A DNA stretch of 64,000 nucleotides from assembly GCA_029987115.1 (NCBI GenBank), contig DALTWK010000007.1:1-64000 (forward strand). The letters run 5' to 3'. Below the pieces are notes generated by a model. That model had not been told where the DNA came from and ran no database searches. It saw only the letters and a program-made list of their open reading frames with translations. Each line of letters opens with the position of its first letter. Position 1 is the first letter of the stretch. Made by a program: the position numbers and the translations under genes. Of the stretch, positions 15,538-25,022 are shown piece after piece. The DNA comes from Methanocorpusculum sp. (GTDB lineage: Archaea > Halobacteriota > Methanomicrobia > Methanomicrobiales > Methanocorpusculaceae).

Positions 15538-16164
15538 AGAGGATAATGGAACATTCAGTAATAAACACTTTCTGACAGCGGGAACCCGGCTAATGCTATC
15601 CAGTGATAATATGTTGTGAGAAAAAACGATGGAGCCGGGGAAATGTCTTGGTCCTCCGTCACAGCTGAAAACCGGAGGACAAAGCTATAGCAAACTCTAC
15701 CAGACTATATTTGATTCTTCCGCCCCGACTCACGTATACCTGTTTGCTCTCGGCAAATAATCATCTATCGGGTGTGTGATTTCAGAAACAGTGATCGTTC
15801 AGCCGGGGAAAAGCAGTCGGAAAACCGAGAATCGTAAACTCTCTTCACGTGATTTAGGAACGATGAATTTCAGCGGGTGAAGAAAGAAGCTATTGCAATC
15901 TTGTGCGCTTGTGGTCAGGGTATTCCCGGTTTGCCGGAATACTATTTGCTGTTCGTGAATAATCATTTGCTGGTGGCGGTTGGTTTAAAATGGACGGGGG
16001 GCACTTTCGCGGTGCACGGTCATGGGTATATATACCACCACATCGTATCTTATTATCGGCCTTAGAGGCCATGGCTTTACTGATTATTCAATATCGGAGT
16101 ACAGGCTTTTGTACGAGCCTGAATATCCTGAATCTATTTTTTTTGCTGATTTATCTTAGCAGAT
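15538..16164. other. Gene-free stretch with several hairpins
   Basis: No convincing gene. GTCCTCCG (15651-15658) pairs with CGGAGGAC (15673-15680). GTATTCCCGG (15920-15929) pairs with CCGGAATAC (15934-15942), with one bulged base. GGTATATATACC (16025-16036) is a perfect palindrome that includes a TATA-like core. AGCCGGGGAAA occurs twice (about 15633 and 15798), each time ahead of a hairpin. The stretch separates the two paralogous small genes and may hold small RNAs or regulatory sites. Confidence 0.4.
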
Positions 16165-16353
16165 TTAATGAGGATTATGAATCCCGTTTTCATCCAGGAA
16201 TCCCCGGAACTTCCGCCTGCGGAGACATTCTGCTCCGATGCCGTGCATGGCTGCATACGGCAGATGGATTCTGGTTTTCGGTTCAGGGTCGGCATTTATT
16301 CTCATGAATCGCCCGAGACTTTCGTTCGATGTCGGCCTGATATTTTCCTTCAT
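16165..16353 (-). CDS. Small basic protein B (paralogue of 15337-15537)
   Basis: The product of 62 residues begins MKENIRPTSNESLGRFMR and shares GIxAExxRRRKFRxFLDxN with the small protein encoded at 15337-15537. It lies immediately downstream of the 16368-16784 gene on the same strand (14-base gap), so it could be the last gene of the DUF262 transcript. Function unknown. Confidence 0.5.
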   Translation of the reverse strand: MKENIRPTSNESLGRFMRINADPEPKTRIHLPYAAMHGIGAECLRRRKFRGFLDENGIHNPH

Positions 16354-16367
16354 GGTATCATTGGAAT

Positions 16368-16784
16368 TTAGAATACTTCGAAATCGAAAGCTGCTCCATG
16401 CCGTCTCGGCTTCGGCGGAGGAACATACTCAGGGAATTTTGAGTGGCCCGGATAATCTTCAATCTGTAAATCGAAGTTCTCTTCATCTATGTTATTCTGG
16501 ATTAACGTAACATAGAAGCAGACTTGACTGCCGGTACTGGTTACGACATGCTGTATGAATTCAGGCATGCCGTTGTACCAGTCGTTCATCTTTTTGGAAA
16601 ACTCGTCTTTCTGAGTTCCGGACTCGACGATAGATGATGGTTTGTAGGGATTTCCCTCGATGACAATCTGATAGATGACTTCGCCTGTTTTCTTCTCAAC
16701 AACTTTGGCTCTCATAGCTTCTTGTAATAGTCGCGGATGAAGGATGCCGTCAGGTTTCTTCTCCGTCGTCAAATTCATCTGCAT
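16368..16784 (-). CDS. Hypothetical protein linked to the DUF262 gene
   Basis: The product is 138 residues if started at 16784, overlapping the end of the DUF262 gene by 35 bases; a Met at 16715 would remove the overlap and give 115 residues. It contains KTGEVIYQIVIEGNPYKPSS and a Pro-rich acidic tail ending in FEVF. It is mainly strand-rich and soluble. No family is recognised. Tight linkage suggests a partner or accessory of the DUF262/HNH protein. Confidence 0.5.
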   Translation of the reverse strand: MQMNLTTEKKPDGILHPRLLQEAMRAKVVEKKTGEVIYQIVIEGNPYKPSSIVESGTQKDEFSKKMNDWYNGMPEFIQHVVTSTGSQVCFYVTLIQNNIDEENFDLQIEDYPGHSKFPEYVPPPKPRRHGAAFDFEVF

Positions 16785-19326
16785 CGTCTATTTTTTCATT
16801 CAAATAGAGATTGATAACTGGTTGCAGTGCAGCTTCAAATTTCGGGAATTTCTCAAGCATGAAAGTAGATGCCGCATCCCAGGATGATTCATCGGTGATG
16901 CTGTAACTCTGGACAGAGCTGATGAAACAGGAACGTTTCTGCTCATTCCTCTCCCAGACAAGTTTCTCACCGAATGCTGCTTCAATCTCATCTTTGTGGG
17001 ACGCTATCAAATCAAAGTATTCCTCATTCAGTTCTTTGTCATTAGTATAGAATTCAAATCCAACCAGACAGAATGTCTTGTTGAAAAGCAGGCGATACCG
17101 CATGCGTACAAAGAAAGTTCCGTTGCTGACAAACCAGGGATATATCGGTTGCGGTCTTCCATCGAAAACATGGGTGACTTCAGTAATCTTTGGCACAAGT
17201 CCCTCCCAGTACTTCGTAGCAAGTTCATTGATATCGACATGAACCTCATCTACTTTTCTGATATGAATCTCAACCGCGGAATGTGGGATGTTGTAAAGAT
17301 CCAGCAGACCCTTGATTAATTTCAGTTTATCCCAGGTTGAACTGTTGATATACACATAGATGCCGTCTTTTATCTCTGCTGTTCTTCCCGAATCGTAATC
17401 ATGCTCGCTTGCTGTAATGAAATTGGCAGGGCCATATGAGGCTGTTGTCCGTGATAAGTTTTGCATGATTGATGGGTCTTTCTCATAGAGCAGGTTCACC
17501 ATCATAATCAGGAAATCTTTCCAGGACGTTGCCGGATACACCGTCTTTTCAAAAGTGAATCCTTTCATCTGCTTATTCGTGAAATTGTAATTTTCTGCAA
17601 GATTGACAAATCCGCCGTCTTCAACGACATCCTCAATAAATTCGGTTGTCGGCTCCGGCCAGATCTGTTCAATTTTTTCCATCAGCAGAGCTGTTCTTCC
17701 GATGATTTCCTCTTCCGTCCATTTCGTGCACTTGGCGATATATTTGTTTAATGCAAAGGTACTGTCGCGGAATCCATGCTCCATAGTAAGTTTAGACTGG
17801 AATGACTGATTGCTGTACCGTGAGTTGTACCCGGTAAATGTCAGATTTCCAATCTTATGCAGCCATTTTCCATGTACACGCTTGGCATTCTCTTCTCCGC
17901 CGAGATCAGCAATCCAGTCGTCGTTTAATGTCTGCGGCATAACATGTTCGATGGAACAGGAACCTGCTGCAACAAGCTCCGGAATATTATGAGATTCCTT
18001 GTTGTCAAAGTTTTCAAGACGTTCCAGCAGGTAGAGTTTACTCTTTTCCGACAAATCTGTATAGATATCGCGTGATTTAAACGCTTCAAGAAATTCATCA
18101 TTTCGCGGGAACCGGCCGGACGTATCTTTCCGCATCAATATAAATTTGACACGTTCGCTGTAGTCATCGGTGTTCCCCTTCAGTTTCAGAGCATCAGTGT
18201 GCAGCGTATGGAAAATTTTGTTTAATGCATTTGTCGGAACAGAACAGATTTTTCTTCTAAACAGGTAGTCTTCGATAACTTCCAGTGTCTCATTGACTTC
18301 ATTTTCCGGAATGGTCCCCGTCTCATATCCTTCGAGAAGCCGCATCAGGTACGGGTCGGCAACACCCATGTCGAGCTTTCGAAATCCTGTAAATGCTTTC
18401 TTGAATACAGCGGGTGCATTTTCCGGATGATAGATTGTTACGTAATATTTGGAGAATTTGAGAATCGATTTGATAATCTGCTCATTATTCCTATCACGTG
18501 CATAAGCTTTGAAGGCATCATAGACATGATCGACCTTTGTAACTTCGTGCATCTGAATGCCGAGGTAATCACGGAGGAAGATATCGGTACGCTCACCGGT
18601 ATTTGCTTCAATTTTCTTCCAGTATTCGTTGTAGTAGCGTTCCTGCTCTTTAATGTCCAAAGACATCATGAGATAGTTGCGGACTTTATCACTTTCGGAG
18701 AGTGCCACCCCGGTGGAGTTGATGGATTCGAAAATTAACTGCGCATCATCTTCTGCTTCAAGATAGATGTCAATAATCGTGAGATTGTCGATTGCATTCC
18801 AGATTTCATCCGCGGTGAAGTCGTCTTTGTTTTCTTCCAGACGGTGCAGGAAATAGAGATAATTGAGTGTGATATCGGAGTCCTTAACGAAATCATCTTC
18901 ATCATCGGAGAAAAGAGCAAGGTATGCTTCCTTGGAGGTCGGTGCCGGCGTGAGCTTGATGTCGTCGTCATCATTGTAGAGATTCCTGTCGATTTTCTTC
19001 AGGAGCTTTTCCTTGCTGTTGTCAACAAACTTGAAGAGGTCACGCTGAATCGTTCTTCGGAAAGCCAGGATAAGGAGCGACATGGTGGTGATACGCTGCT
19101 GGCCGTCGATGATGATATATTCGTGTTTTCTTCCCGCAGGATTTTCCGCATCGACGATGCTGCCGAAAAAGTGATTCGGGCGGTGATTGATGATGGTTGA
19201 AATCAGATCATCGTAGAGCTGGCGGCACTGCTCTTTTTTCCAGCTGTAATCACGCTGGTAAACCGGGATGCTGAAGGCATCTTCTTTCCTGAGCATCTCG
19301 GTTAAGGTAACTTTCTCTCCTTTCAT
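16750..19326 (-). CDS. DUF262/DUF1524 (GmrSD-like) restriction protein
   Basis: The product of 858 residues has an N-terminal DUF262 domain with the ParB-like motifs IPVYQRDYSW (about 20-29) and IIDGQQRITT (72-81), which binds and hydrolyses nucleotides. Near residues 458-500 lies an HNH nuclease of the DUF1524 type (SIEHVMPQTLNDDW, then HKIGNLTFTGYNS). The C-terminal third (TNKQMKGFTFEKTVYPATSW onward) is an extra domain common in DUF262 proteins. Relatives such as GmrSD cut modified virus DNA. It is downstream of HsdR on the same strand with an 82-base gap. All visible catalytic motifs are intact. Confidence 0.85.
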   Translation of the reverse strand: MKGEKVTLTEMLRKEDAFSIPVYQRDYSWKKEQCRQLYDDLISTIINHRPNHFFGSIVDAENPAGRKHEYIIIDGQQRITTMSLLILAFRRTIQRDLFKFVDNSKEKLLKKIDRNLYNDDDDIKLTPAPTSKEAYLALFSDDEDDFVKDSDITLNYLYFLHRLEENKDDFTADEIWNAIDNLTIIDIYLEAEDDAQLIFESINSTGVALSESDKVRNYLMMSLDIKEQERYYNEYWKKIEANTGERTDIFLRDYLGIQMHEVTKVDHVYDAFKAYARDRNNEQIIKSILKFSKYYVTIYHPENAPAVFKKAFTGFRKLDMGVADPYLMRLLEGYETGTIPENEVNETLEVIEDYLFRRKICSVPTNALNKIFHTLHTDALKLKGNTDDYSERVKFILMRKDTSGRFPRNDEFLEAFKSRDIYTDLSEKSKLYLLERLENFDNKESHNIPELVAAGSCSIEHVMPQTLNDDWIADLGGEENAKRVHGKWLHKIGNLTFTGYNSRYSNQSFQSKLTMEHGFRDSTFALNKYIAKCTKWTEEEIIGRTALLMEKIEQIWPEPTTEFIEDVVEDGGFVNLAENYNFTNKQMKGFTFEKTVYPATSWKDFLIMMVNLLYEKDPSIMQNLSRTTASYGPANFITASEHDYDSGRTAEIKDGIYVYINSSTWDKLKLIKGLLDLYNIPHSAVEIHIRKVDEVHVDINELATKYWEGLVPKITEVTHVFDGRPQPIYPWFVSNGTFFVRMRYRLLFNKTFCLVGFEFYTNDKELNEEYFDLIASHKDEIEAAFGEKLVWERNEQKRSCFISSVQSYSITDESSWDAASTFMLEKFPKFEAALQPVINLYLNEKIDDADEFDDGEET

Positions 19327-19408
19327 AGACTATCTCACTAAGTATAGTGATACATTAGTCTGAAGATGGATTAATGTTTTTAAAAGTGGTACAACCTGCC
19401 CTCATTAA

Positions 19409-22400
19409 TTACGCCGTTTCCGCGTTCCTGTTAATGCTTGCAATTGCAATCAGAATATTGTTCCAGACATCGAGACTCTGCCCGAAGATATCGGCGACCG
19501 TTCCTCTATCGGTAAACGGAGCGTTCATCATAACTGCGTTTTCCGTCAGCATGCCGTTTTTCACAATGTACTCGATGACTTTGTTAACGAAGTAGCTTTG
19601 GTTCTGATTGAGGTTGGCAAAATCGATGTACTTGGCGAAAGCATCCTTTGCCGCCTGCATGTCAAGACCGATGATTTCTCTGACGAAAACACCGAGCTGT
19701 TTGCTGCCGATCTCCTTTGAGTAGTCCTGCCGGGTGCCGACATCTTTCCAGAGAATCGTTTCCAGTTCTTTGATGTCGTCAGCAGAGAGCGGCAGATTCG
19801 TTTTCAGTTTCTGGATGACCGGAGTATCTTCATGTGCTTTCAGATAATGTTCCGCCTTTTCCCGGTAGGTTGTCAGATACTCGTCGCCGCTATCTGAATG
19901 GTGCCATTCCGTGTCACCTGATTCATCAGCGAAGTCGGTGAAGACCGGCATGCGGCGGTCGAGCGGGATGTACTTCATCAGGTCACGCAGTTCGGTTCTG
20001 ATGTGTTCGTAGGTTTCAAGATCTGCTCTGCGCAGGTAATCGGGGTCGGCGGCACGCTGCAGCAGCGGGAGCTTCGCCCGCACTTCCGGAATCGTGCTTA
20101 CCCTGCTGACATCAGAAGCTCTTCTTACGACTTCACGGATGAGTCTTTGCGGGTTCTGTCCGGCAAGCTGCGTGTATTCAAGGCCGTGGAGCAGGTAATC
20201 GAAGTAGACAGCATCTGCATCATCTGTTTCCGGAAGCAGAAGCGGTGAGACATGAGTTGCAAGATCCTGTGTGATTTCGAACGTGATTGCAGTGAACGCC
20301 TCTTTATTGCTGTAGCTGTCAACCCATTTCAGATGCTGCCGGACAGCGAAGTTCTCCCGGTTCAGTTCCTTGACTTTCTTTGTTACATCATCAATCAGCT
20401 GATTTCTGAACTCAATCTGTTCTTCGTCCTGGAAGAGTGCACCCTGCATCTTGTAGATTAACAGATTCTTGAGATTGAAGATTCTTGCCTGCAGGGTTTC
20501 TGCCGGCGATGCATCACGTCCGTTATGATTGTGGCGGAAGAACTCGAAGTTGCCGCAGAAGTCAAAGATATAGAAGTGTTCCTTGTCCTTGCCGTCGATT
20601 AATCCCGGACAGAGCCGGGTTCCGCGGCCGATCATCTGCCAGAACTTTGCTTTGGAATAGACTTTCTTGAAGAAGACCAGATTGGTTACTTCCGGTACGT
20701 CGATACCGGTATCAAGCATATCGACGGAAACAGCAATCTGCGGCAGTTTCCGGTTATCAGAGAAGTCATCGATAAGCGACTGAGCATAGTTCGTGTAGTT
20801 GTCGATGACACGGCAGAAGTCAGCCGGATAGTTCGGATACTGCTGGCCGAAGATCTCGTAGATTTTTTCCGCGTGCTGATGGTTTGCCGCAAAGATGATG
20901 GTCTTGCCGATTTTGCTACCGTAGTCGACATGGATGGCATTTGTCATCACGATGTCGAGAACTTTCTTGATGGTGTCGGTATTGAAGAGCCAGCGGTTGA
21001 TTGCCGCCGCATTGATGCTTGGCGGAATATTTCCGTCTTCATCGACAAACAGCCGTTCGTACTCTTCCTTCTCTTCCGGTGTGAGTTCGTCATAGATGAC
21101 ACCTTTGTCGATGAACTTCAGGTTCGTTTCGATTGAGAGATAATCGACAAGGTAGCCGTCTTTGACTGCCTGAGAGAGATCATATCCATACGTTGGAACC
21201 TTGTCTTCCAGCTCGAAGACGCCGTAGGTGTTGCGGTCAATTTCTTCCTTCGGGGTTGCCGTAAGACCCACCAGGAAGGCATCGAAATACGTGAAGATAT
21301 TCTGGTATTTCCGGTAGATACTCCGGTGTGCTTCATCGACAATGATTAAGTCAAAATGGCCGCAGGAGAAGAGGCGGTTCCCTGTTTCGTCTTTTACGTC
21401 GTCAATGGCATTTTCCATTGACTGATACGTTGAAAATACGACTCGGGCGGTTGGATCAAAGCCGGATTCGCATAGGTTGGTAAGCGGCAGGTCAGGCAGC
21501 AGGCTGGTGAACGCCCGTTTTGCCTGGGTGACGAGTGCCGTTCTGTCGGCGAGGAAGAGGATGTTTTTCACCCACTTGTGTTTCAGCAGGATGTCGACGA
21601 GAGAGATGATGGTTCTGGTTTTCCCGGAACCGGTTGCCATCACGAGCAGTGCTTTTCGTCTGTTGTCGCCGAGAGCATCGCAGACGGCTCTGACAGCATC
21701 TTTCTGATAATATCTGCCGCTGATGCTGTCGTTAATTTTGAGTGAGGTCAGCGGCATTCTGCCGATTTTGAGATTGAATAGTTTCTGCAGGTCGCGTTTG
21801 GCGTAGAAACCGGAGACTTTCCGTTCGGGATAGGTTCCGTCGATGATTCTGGTGTCGAATCCGTTTGCAAGGAAGATGACCGGACGTCTGCCGAACTTCT
21901 TTTCCAGCAGATCTGCATAGAGTTTTGCCTGCTGTCTGCCGACGGAGACATCCTTGCAGGTTTTCTTTGCTTCGATAAGAGCAAGCGGCACCCCGTCGTC
22001 ATCGAAGAGAACATAATCGGCATAGCCGACGCCCGAAGCGTTCGGCATTCCAGCGAGTTCGTACTCATCAAGCCAGTCTTTGTTCTTTGTCCAGCCGAGC
22101 AGAGACAAATCGGTGTCGATGTAGATTTTTCGCGTCTGATATTCAGATATTTCAAGCGGCTTTGGGGTGTAGGTGACTTTGCGTTCGGCTCTGCGCCGAG
22201 AGAACTCTGCAGTTACGGATTCCGGTTCCTTCTTCAGATCCGAGAGTTGTTCGTCGTTTTGAATTGCTTCGGTTGTCTGCTGCGGTTCTGCTTTCAGAAG
22301 TTCCGGGTTGAACGTGCGTTCCCGGTATTCCGGAGCGTAGCAGTAGGCAATGAAATCAAGGAAGATGAAGAGGTTCTGTAGCGAGAGTTCTGCCTGATCC

Positions 22401-22711
22401 GGCGTGATTTTCTTTCCGCTGTGTGCCGCACTGTTTCCGAGTTTTCGGATGTATTCGATTCTCTGATAGTTGTCGATTCCGACCAGTTTTCTGAACTCGA
22501 TGGTGCTTACCAGCGTTCCAAGCTGGTTCTGCCAGGGTGTCGGAAGTGACTTGTCGACGGTGTAGAGCCAGCGGACGGCAAATTCCAGGGCACGGCGTGC
22601 GTTGACAGCAGAGGTTGCCGGATTTATCGCAAACGTGCGTTCGGCTGCTATCGCTGTATCGGCAAACGATTGGAAGGCGGGGATTTCAGCGAGGTAGTCG
22701 AAGTTTGTCAT
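19409..22711 (-). CDS. hsdR: Type I restriction endonuclease subunit R
   Basis: This motor and nuclease subunit of a type I restriction system has 1100 residues. An N-terminal DUF4145-like region (about 15-115) precedes an HSDR_N nuclease domain with ADYVLFDDDGVPLALIEAKK (about 230-252). The helicase core follows: Walker A MATGSGKTRT near 357, DEAH near 457, GLTATP, and QMIGRGTRLCPG near 690. A C-terminal helical domain binds the methylase. The subunit appears complete, but the cognate HsdM at 26100-26700 is truncated, so the system as encoded here should neither modify nor restrict unless another HsdM is supplied. Confidence 0.92.
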   Translation of the reverse strand: MTNFDYLAEIPAFQSFADTAIAAERTFAINPATSAVNARRALEFAVRWLYTVDKSLPTPWQNQLGTLVSTIEFRKLVGIDNYQRIEYIRKLGNSAAHSGKKITPDQAELSLQNLFIFLDFIAYCYAPEYRERTFNPELLKAEPQQTTEAIQNDEQLSDLKKEPESVTAEFSRRRAERKVTYTPKPLEISEYQTRKIYIDTDLSLLGWTKNKDWLDEYELAGMPNASGVGYADYVLFDDDGVPLALIEAKKTCKDVSVGRQQAKLYADLLEKKFGRRPVIFLANGFDTRIIDGTYPERKVSGFYAKRDLQKLFNLKIGRMPLTSLKINDSISGRYYQKDAVRAVCDALGDNRRKALLVMATGSGKTRTIISLVDILLKHKWVKNILFLADRTALVTQAKRAFTSLLPDLPLTNLCESGFDPTARVVFSTYQSMENAIDDVKDETGNRLFSCGHFDLIIVDEAHRSIYRKYQNIFTYFDAFLVGLTATPKEEIDRNTYGVFELEDKVPTYGYDLSQAVKDGYLVDYLSIETNLKFIDKGVIYDELTPEEKEEYERLFVDEDGNIPPSINAAAINRWLFNTDTIKKVLDIVMTNAIHVDYGSKIGKTIIFAANHQHAEKIYEIFGQQYPNYPADFCRVIDNYTNYAQSLIDDFSDNRKLPQIAVSVDMLDTGIDVPEVTNLVFFKKVYSKAKFWQMIGRGTRLCPGLIDGKDKEHFYIFDFCGNFEFFRHNHNGRDASPAETLQARIFNLKNLLIYKMQGALFQDEEQIEFRNQLIDDVTKKVKELNRENFAVRQHLKWVDSYSNKEAFTAITFEITQDLATHVSPLLLPETDDADAVYFDYLLHGLEYTQLAGQNPQRLIREVVRRASDVSRVSTIPEVRAKLPLLQRAADPDYLRRADLETYEHIRTELRDLMKYIPLDRRMPVFTDFADESGDTEWHHSDSGDEYLTTYREKAEHYLKAHEDTPVIQKLKTNLPLSADDIKELETILWKDVGTRQDYSKEIGSKQLGVFVREIIGLDMQAAKDAFAKYIDFANLNQNQSYFVNKVIEYIVKNGMLTENAVMMNAPFTDRGTVADIFGQSLDVWNNILIAIASINRNAETA

Positions 22712-22801
22712 ACAATAATAACAGAATGTTATACGTGAGAGGACTTATAGGTTTATCCGAAATCGAATGCGCAGTATCTGGTATCTGTGAGGACATTCCG
22801 T

Positions 22802-23152
22802 TTAATTGCCGGCTAACGAATCCAGGTAATCGTATATCCGCGACCGGTTTTCGGTCTCCTGTTGATTCTTACAGTATGCTTCGAGCAGGACTACAGTATT
22901 TTCCTGAAGATTTCGATAGTATATCAGCCGCATTTTTGCGCATTTATGAACTCTGAGTTTATAGACAGGATATTGAGCATATTTTTCCCCCAGTCCACTG
23001 ATTCTGTCGGCACGGACGATATCGGGAACTTTGTCGAGCTTGGATAAGGCAATTTTTACAATTCTGGAATAATGGTCGGAAAATTCGGGATGTTTTTTGA
23101 CGATGCTTTTGAGATCTTTTAAAAATTTCTCGGTCTCTTTAACTGTCGTCAT
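22802..23152 (-). CDS. RelE/ParE-type toxin
   Basis: The product of 116 residues opens with TVKETEKFLKDLKSIVKKHPEF and has the family core YPVYKLRVHKCAKMRLIYYR and TVVLLEAYCKNQQE, which resembles mRNA-cleaving RelE toxins. Its start overlaps the end of the antitoxin gene by 14 bases, so translation is coupled. Located inside the restriction locus, it may stabilise the island or act as an abortive-infection switch. Confidence 0.72.
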   Translation of the reverse strand: MTTVKETEKFLKDLKSIVKKHPEFSDHYSRIVKIALSKLDKVPDIVRADRISGLGEKYAQYPVYKLRVHKCAKMRLIYYRNLQENTVVLLEAYCKNQQETENRSRIYDYLDSLAGN

Positions 23153-23651
23153 CGGAGCACTCCGTCACCGCCATACCTTTGGAACGATAAAACACAAATT
23201 CGTAATCAAGTTTCTGGGATTCTTCGGCTGCAATCCAGGGCATATCCTGGTGGGAGATAGCCTCGATTTGAGATCCGGTCATCGTGCCGTATCTGCGGAG
23301 TGTATCTTCGAGGTTTTCCATTTCCCGCTGCGGCAGATCAACCTCCATATTTTTCAGTGCTCTGTATCGGTATTGTGGTTTTCCCTTGTAGTTGACCGTA
23401 TCGCAGATTATCACTCCCTCTCGTATCATTTCCTCGGTTAACGGTTCAAAATGCGTCGAAAACGGACCATGAGTCTGTTTGATGAAGGTTTCGTCAGTTA
23501 ACGGCGTTTCATACCGTTCGTAATAATCAAACTCATTGAAGTAGAGGAGTTTGTGCAGAACAGTTCGCCCGACATTGCTGAACTTTACTCCGCTCGTTTC
23601 CCGAATAAAATAATAGAGAATCTGTTTATATTTATCTCGGTTAAAGGTCAT
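23139..23651 (-). CDS. Panacea-domain (DUF4065/SocA-like) antitoxin
   Basis: The product of 170 residues has the DUF4065 pattern: ILYYFIRETSG, TVLHKLLYFNEFDYYERY, THGPFSTHFEPL and a C-terminal MTGSQIEAISHQDMPW. Panacea-domain proteins act as antitoxins to very different toxins, probably by chaperone-like binding. The toxin overlaps its 3' end, so this is an antitoxin-first pair. A TATA-like stretch lies just upstream near 23660-23690. Confidence 0.78.
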   Translation of the reverse strand: MTFNRDKYKQILYYFIRETSGVKFSNVGRTVLHKLLYFNEFDYYERYETPLTDETFIKQTHGPFSTHFEPLTEEMIREGVIICDTVNYKGKPQYRYRALKNMEVDLPQREMENLEDTLRRYGTMTGSQIEAISHQDMPWIAAEESQKLDYEFVFYRSKGMAVTECSDDDS

Positions 23652-23771
23652 TCTAATAGTTTCATTTGTTACTAAAATACAAAAACATTAGCATACAGCT
23701 AGACTGAGTAATCCATAGAGGTGATTGACGCGGGAAATTTGGGTTCTAACGGTACCAGTGAGGAGCATTCT

Positions 23772-23821
23772 GCCGTTTGATGCTTTCATTTTCAACTGGC
23801 TACAATTTGTAGCCGTTTGAT
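23772..23821. promoter_or_regulatory. Palindrome flanked by direct repeats
   Basis: GGCTACAA-T-TTGTAGCC (23798-23814) is a perfect palindrome, extended by AAC/GTT outside one mismatch. It is flanked by direct copies of GCCGTTTGAT (23772-23781 and 23812-23821). It sits between hsdS and the Panacea gene. It could be a regulator-binding site for the toxin-antitoxin pair or a short hairpin terminator for hsdS. Confidence 0.4.
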
Positions 23822-23862
23822 TACTCTCTGAATTCAACCTTGATTTAAGAACACTCTAGTAT

Positions 23863-25017
23863 TTATCCGAAGTACTGTTGCATCAATGCGTTATAAGATT
23901 CAATCATGCGTGAAATAGCACTTTCTAATGTTACTCTTTGACACTGGATTTTGGAAATTTTATCCTCATATTCATCCTGCAATGACTTGGGTGGTAGATG
24001 AATTTTGATTTTAGAAAGTTTTGTAACATTAATTCCCTTCATAATAGCCCCATTGCTAATTACATCAACCTGACCTTTAACATATTGACTATTATGTAAT
24101 TGATGGGTGATAAAGACGGAATTTGCTATATTGGTATCTGGTCTGATCCTTAAAACATCAGAGTGGATGACACCAGATGGATAAGATTTCGGATATAAGG
24201 CACATTTACCAATAGTCCCTTTTCTTGACATCAGAATATCTCCGGGTATTGCAGAATATTGACTCAATTCCTCAGCTTTCTCTACAGATATATATGCATA
24301 TGGAGGCAACGCAAAATGTGATGATATCTGTGGTATTGCCCATATTGGGATGCCATTATCAATATACTCAGATTTGGTTAATTGCGTTCCAAAGGGGCCA
24401 CATTTTATTGATTCAGCATCCTGACCAACAGCGGACAATTCAATAGCTTCCCATCCCTTCGGATTTTCCACAGGGTCGCCAAACATCTCAACAAACAGGC
24501 TTTTCTCCACTTCATCAAGCATCGTAATCTGTTGTTTGCGTTTAGCGATGATGCTGCTGATGGTGTCGAGGATTTTAACTATGTGGTTTTGTTCGGTAAG
24601 CGAAAACAGAGGGATTTCTATCTCACTAATGTTTTTGGAAGAGAGATGTTTTACTGTGGAAAATGATGTTTTATTTCCAATCTCTTTCAATACTCTTGGT
24701 AAATAGTACAACAGATATTTTTCAACGACTTTGTGGGAGGTGATTGATATTTTGCATACACGTTGGTTTAAGAGAGCAGTTCCCCCCCTCCATACACCTA
24801 AATTAAAATCACCATCCATTCCTATGAGATAGTCACCATTCTGAATCAGATATCTATCAGCATACCCTTCTGTAGTATATGTTTTCGAGAATCCACGAAC
24901 TACATCGCGAACACGGATAAGAGGTAACCCTTTTTTGGATTCTGTAAATCTTTCAGAGTCAAAAGCATACCCATTAGTTACGTTACACACATCACCAAGT
25001 TTTACCATCTCGGACAT
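23863..25017 (-). CDS. hsdS: Type I restriction specificity subunit HsdS
   Basis: The product of 384 residues has two target-recognition domains (about 1-140 and 190-340), each ending in a helical spacer: LTEQNHIVKILDTISSIIAK (about 140-160) and SLQDEYEDKISKIQ near the C-terminus. Between them is the typical EKSLFVEMFGDP linker. HsdS selects the two halves of the recognition site and scaffolds HsdM and HsdR. The gene is more AT-rich than hsdR, common for exchanged specificity genes. It appears full length. Confidence 0.9.
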   Translation of the reverse strand: MSEMVKLGDVCNVTNGYAFDSERFTESKKGLPLIRVRDVVRGFSKTYTTEGYADRYLIQNGDYLIGMDGDFNLGVWRGGTALLNQRVCKISITSHKVVEKYLLYYLPRVLKEIGNKTSFSTVKHLSSKNISEIEIPLFSLTEQNHIVKILDTISSIIAKRKQQITMLDEVEKSLFVEMFGDPVENPKGWEAIELSAVGQDAESIKCGPFGTQLTKSEYIDNGIPIWAIPQISSHFALPPYAYISVEKAEELSQYSAIPGDILMSRKGTIGKCALYPKSYPSGVIHSDVLRIRPDTNIANSVFITHQLHNSQYVKGQVDVISNGAIMKGINVTKLSKIKIHLPPKSLQDEYEDKISKIQCQRVTLESAISRMIESYNALMQQYFG

Positions 25018-25022
25018 GTCGC

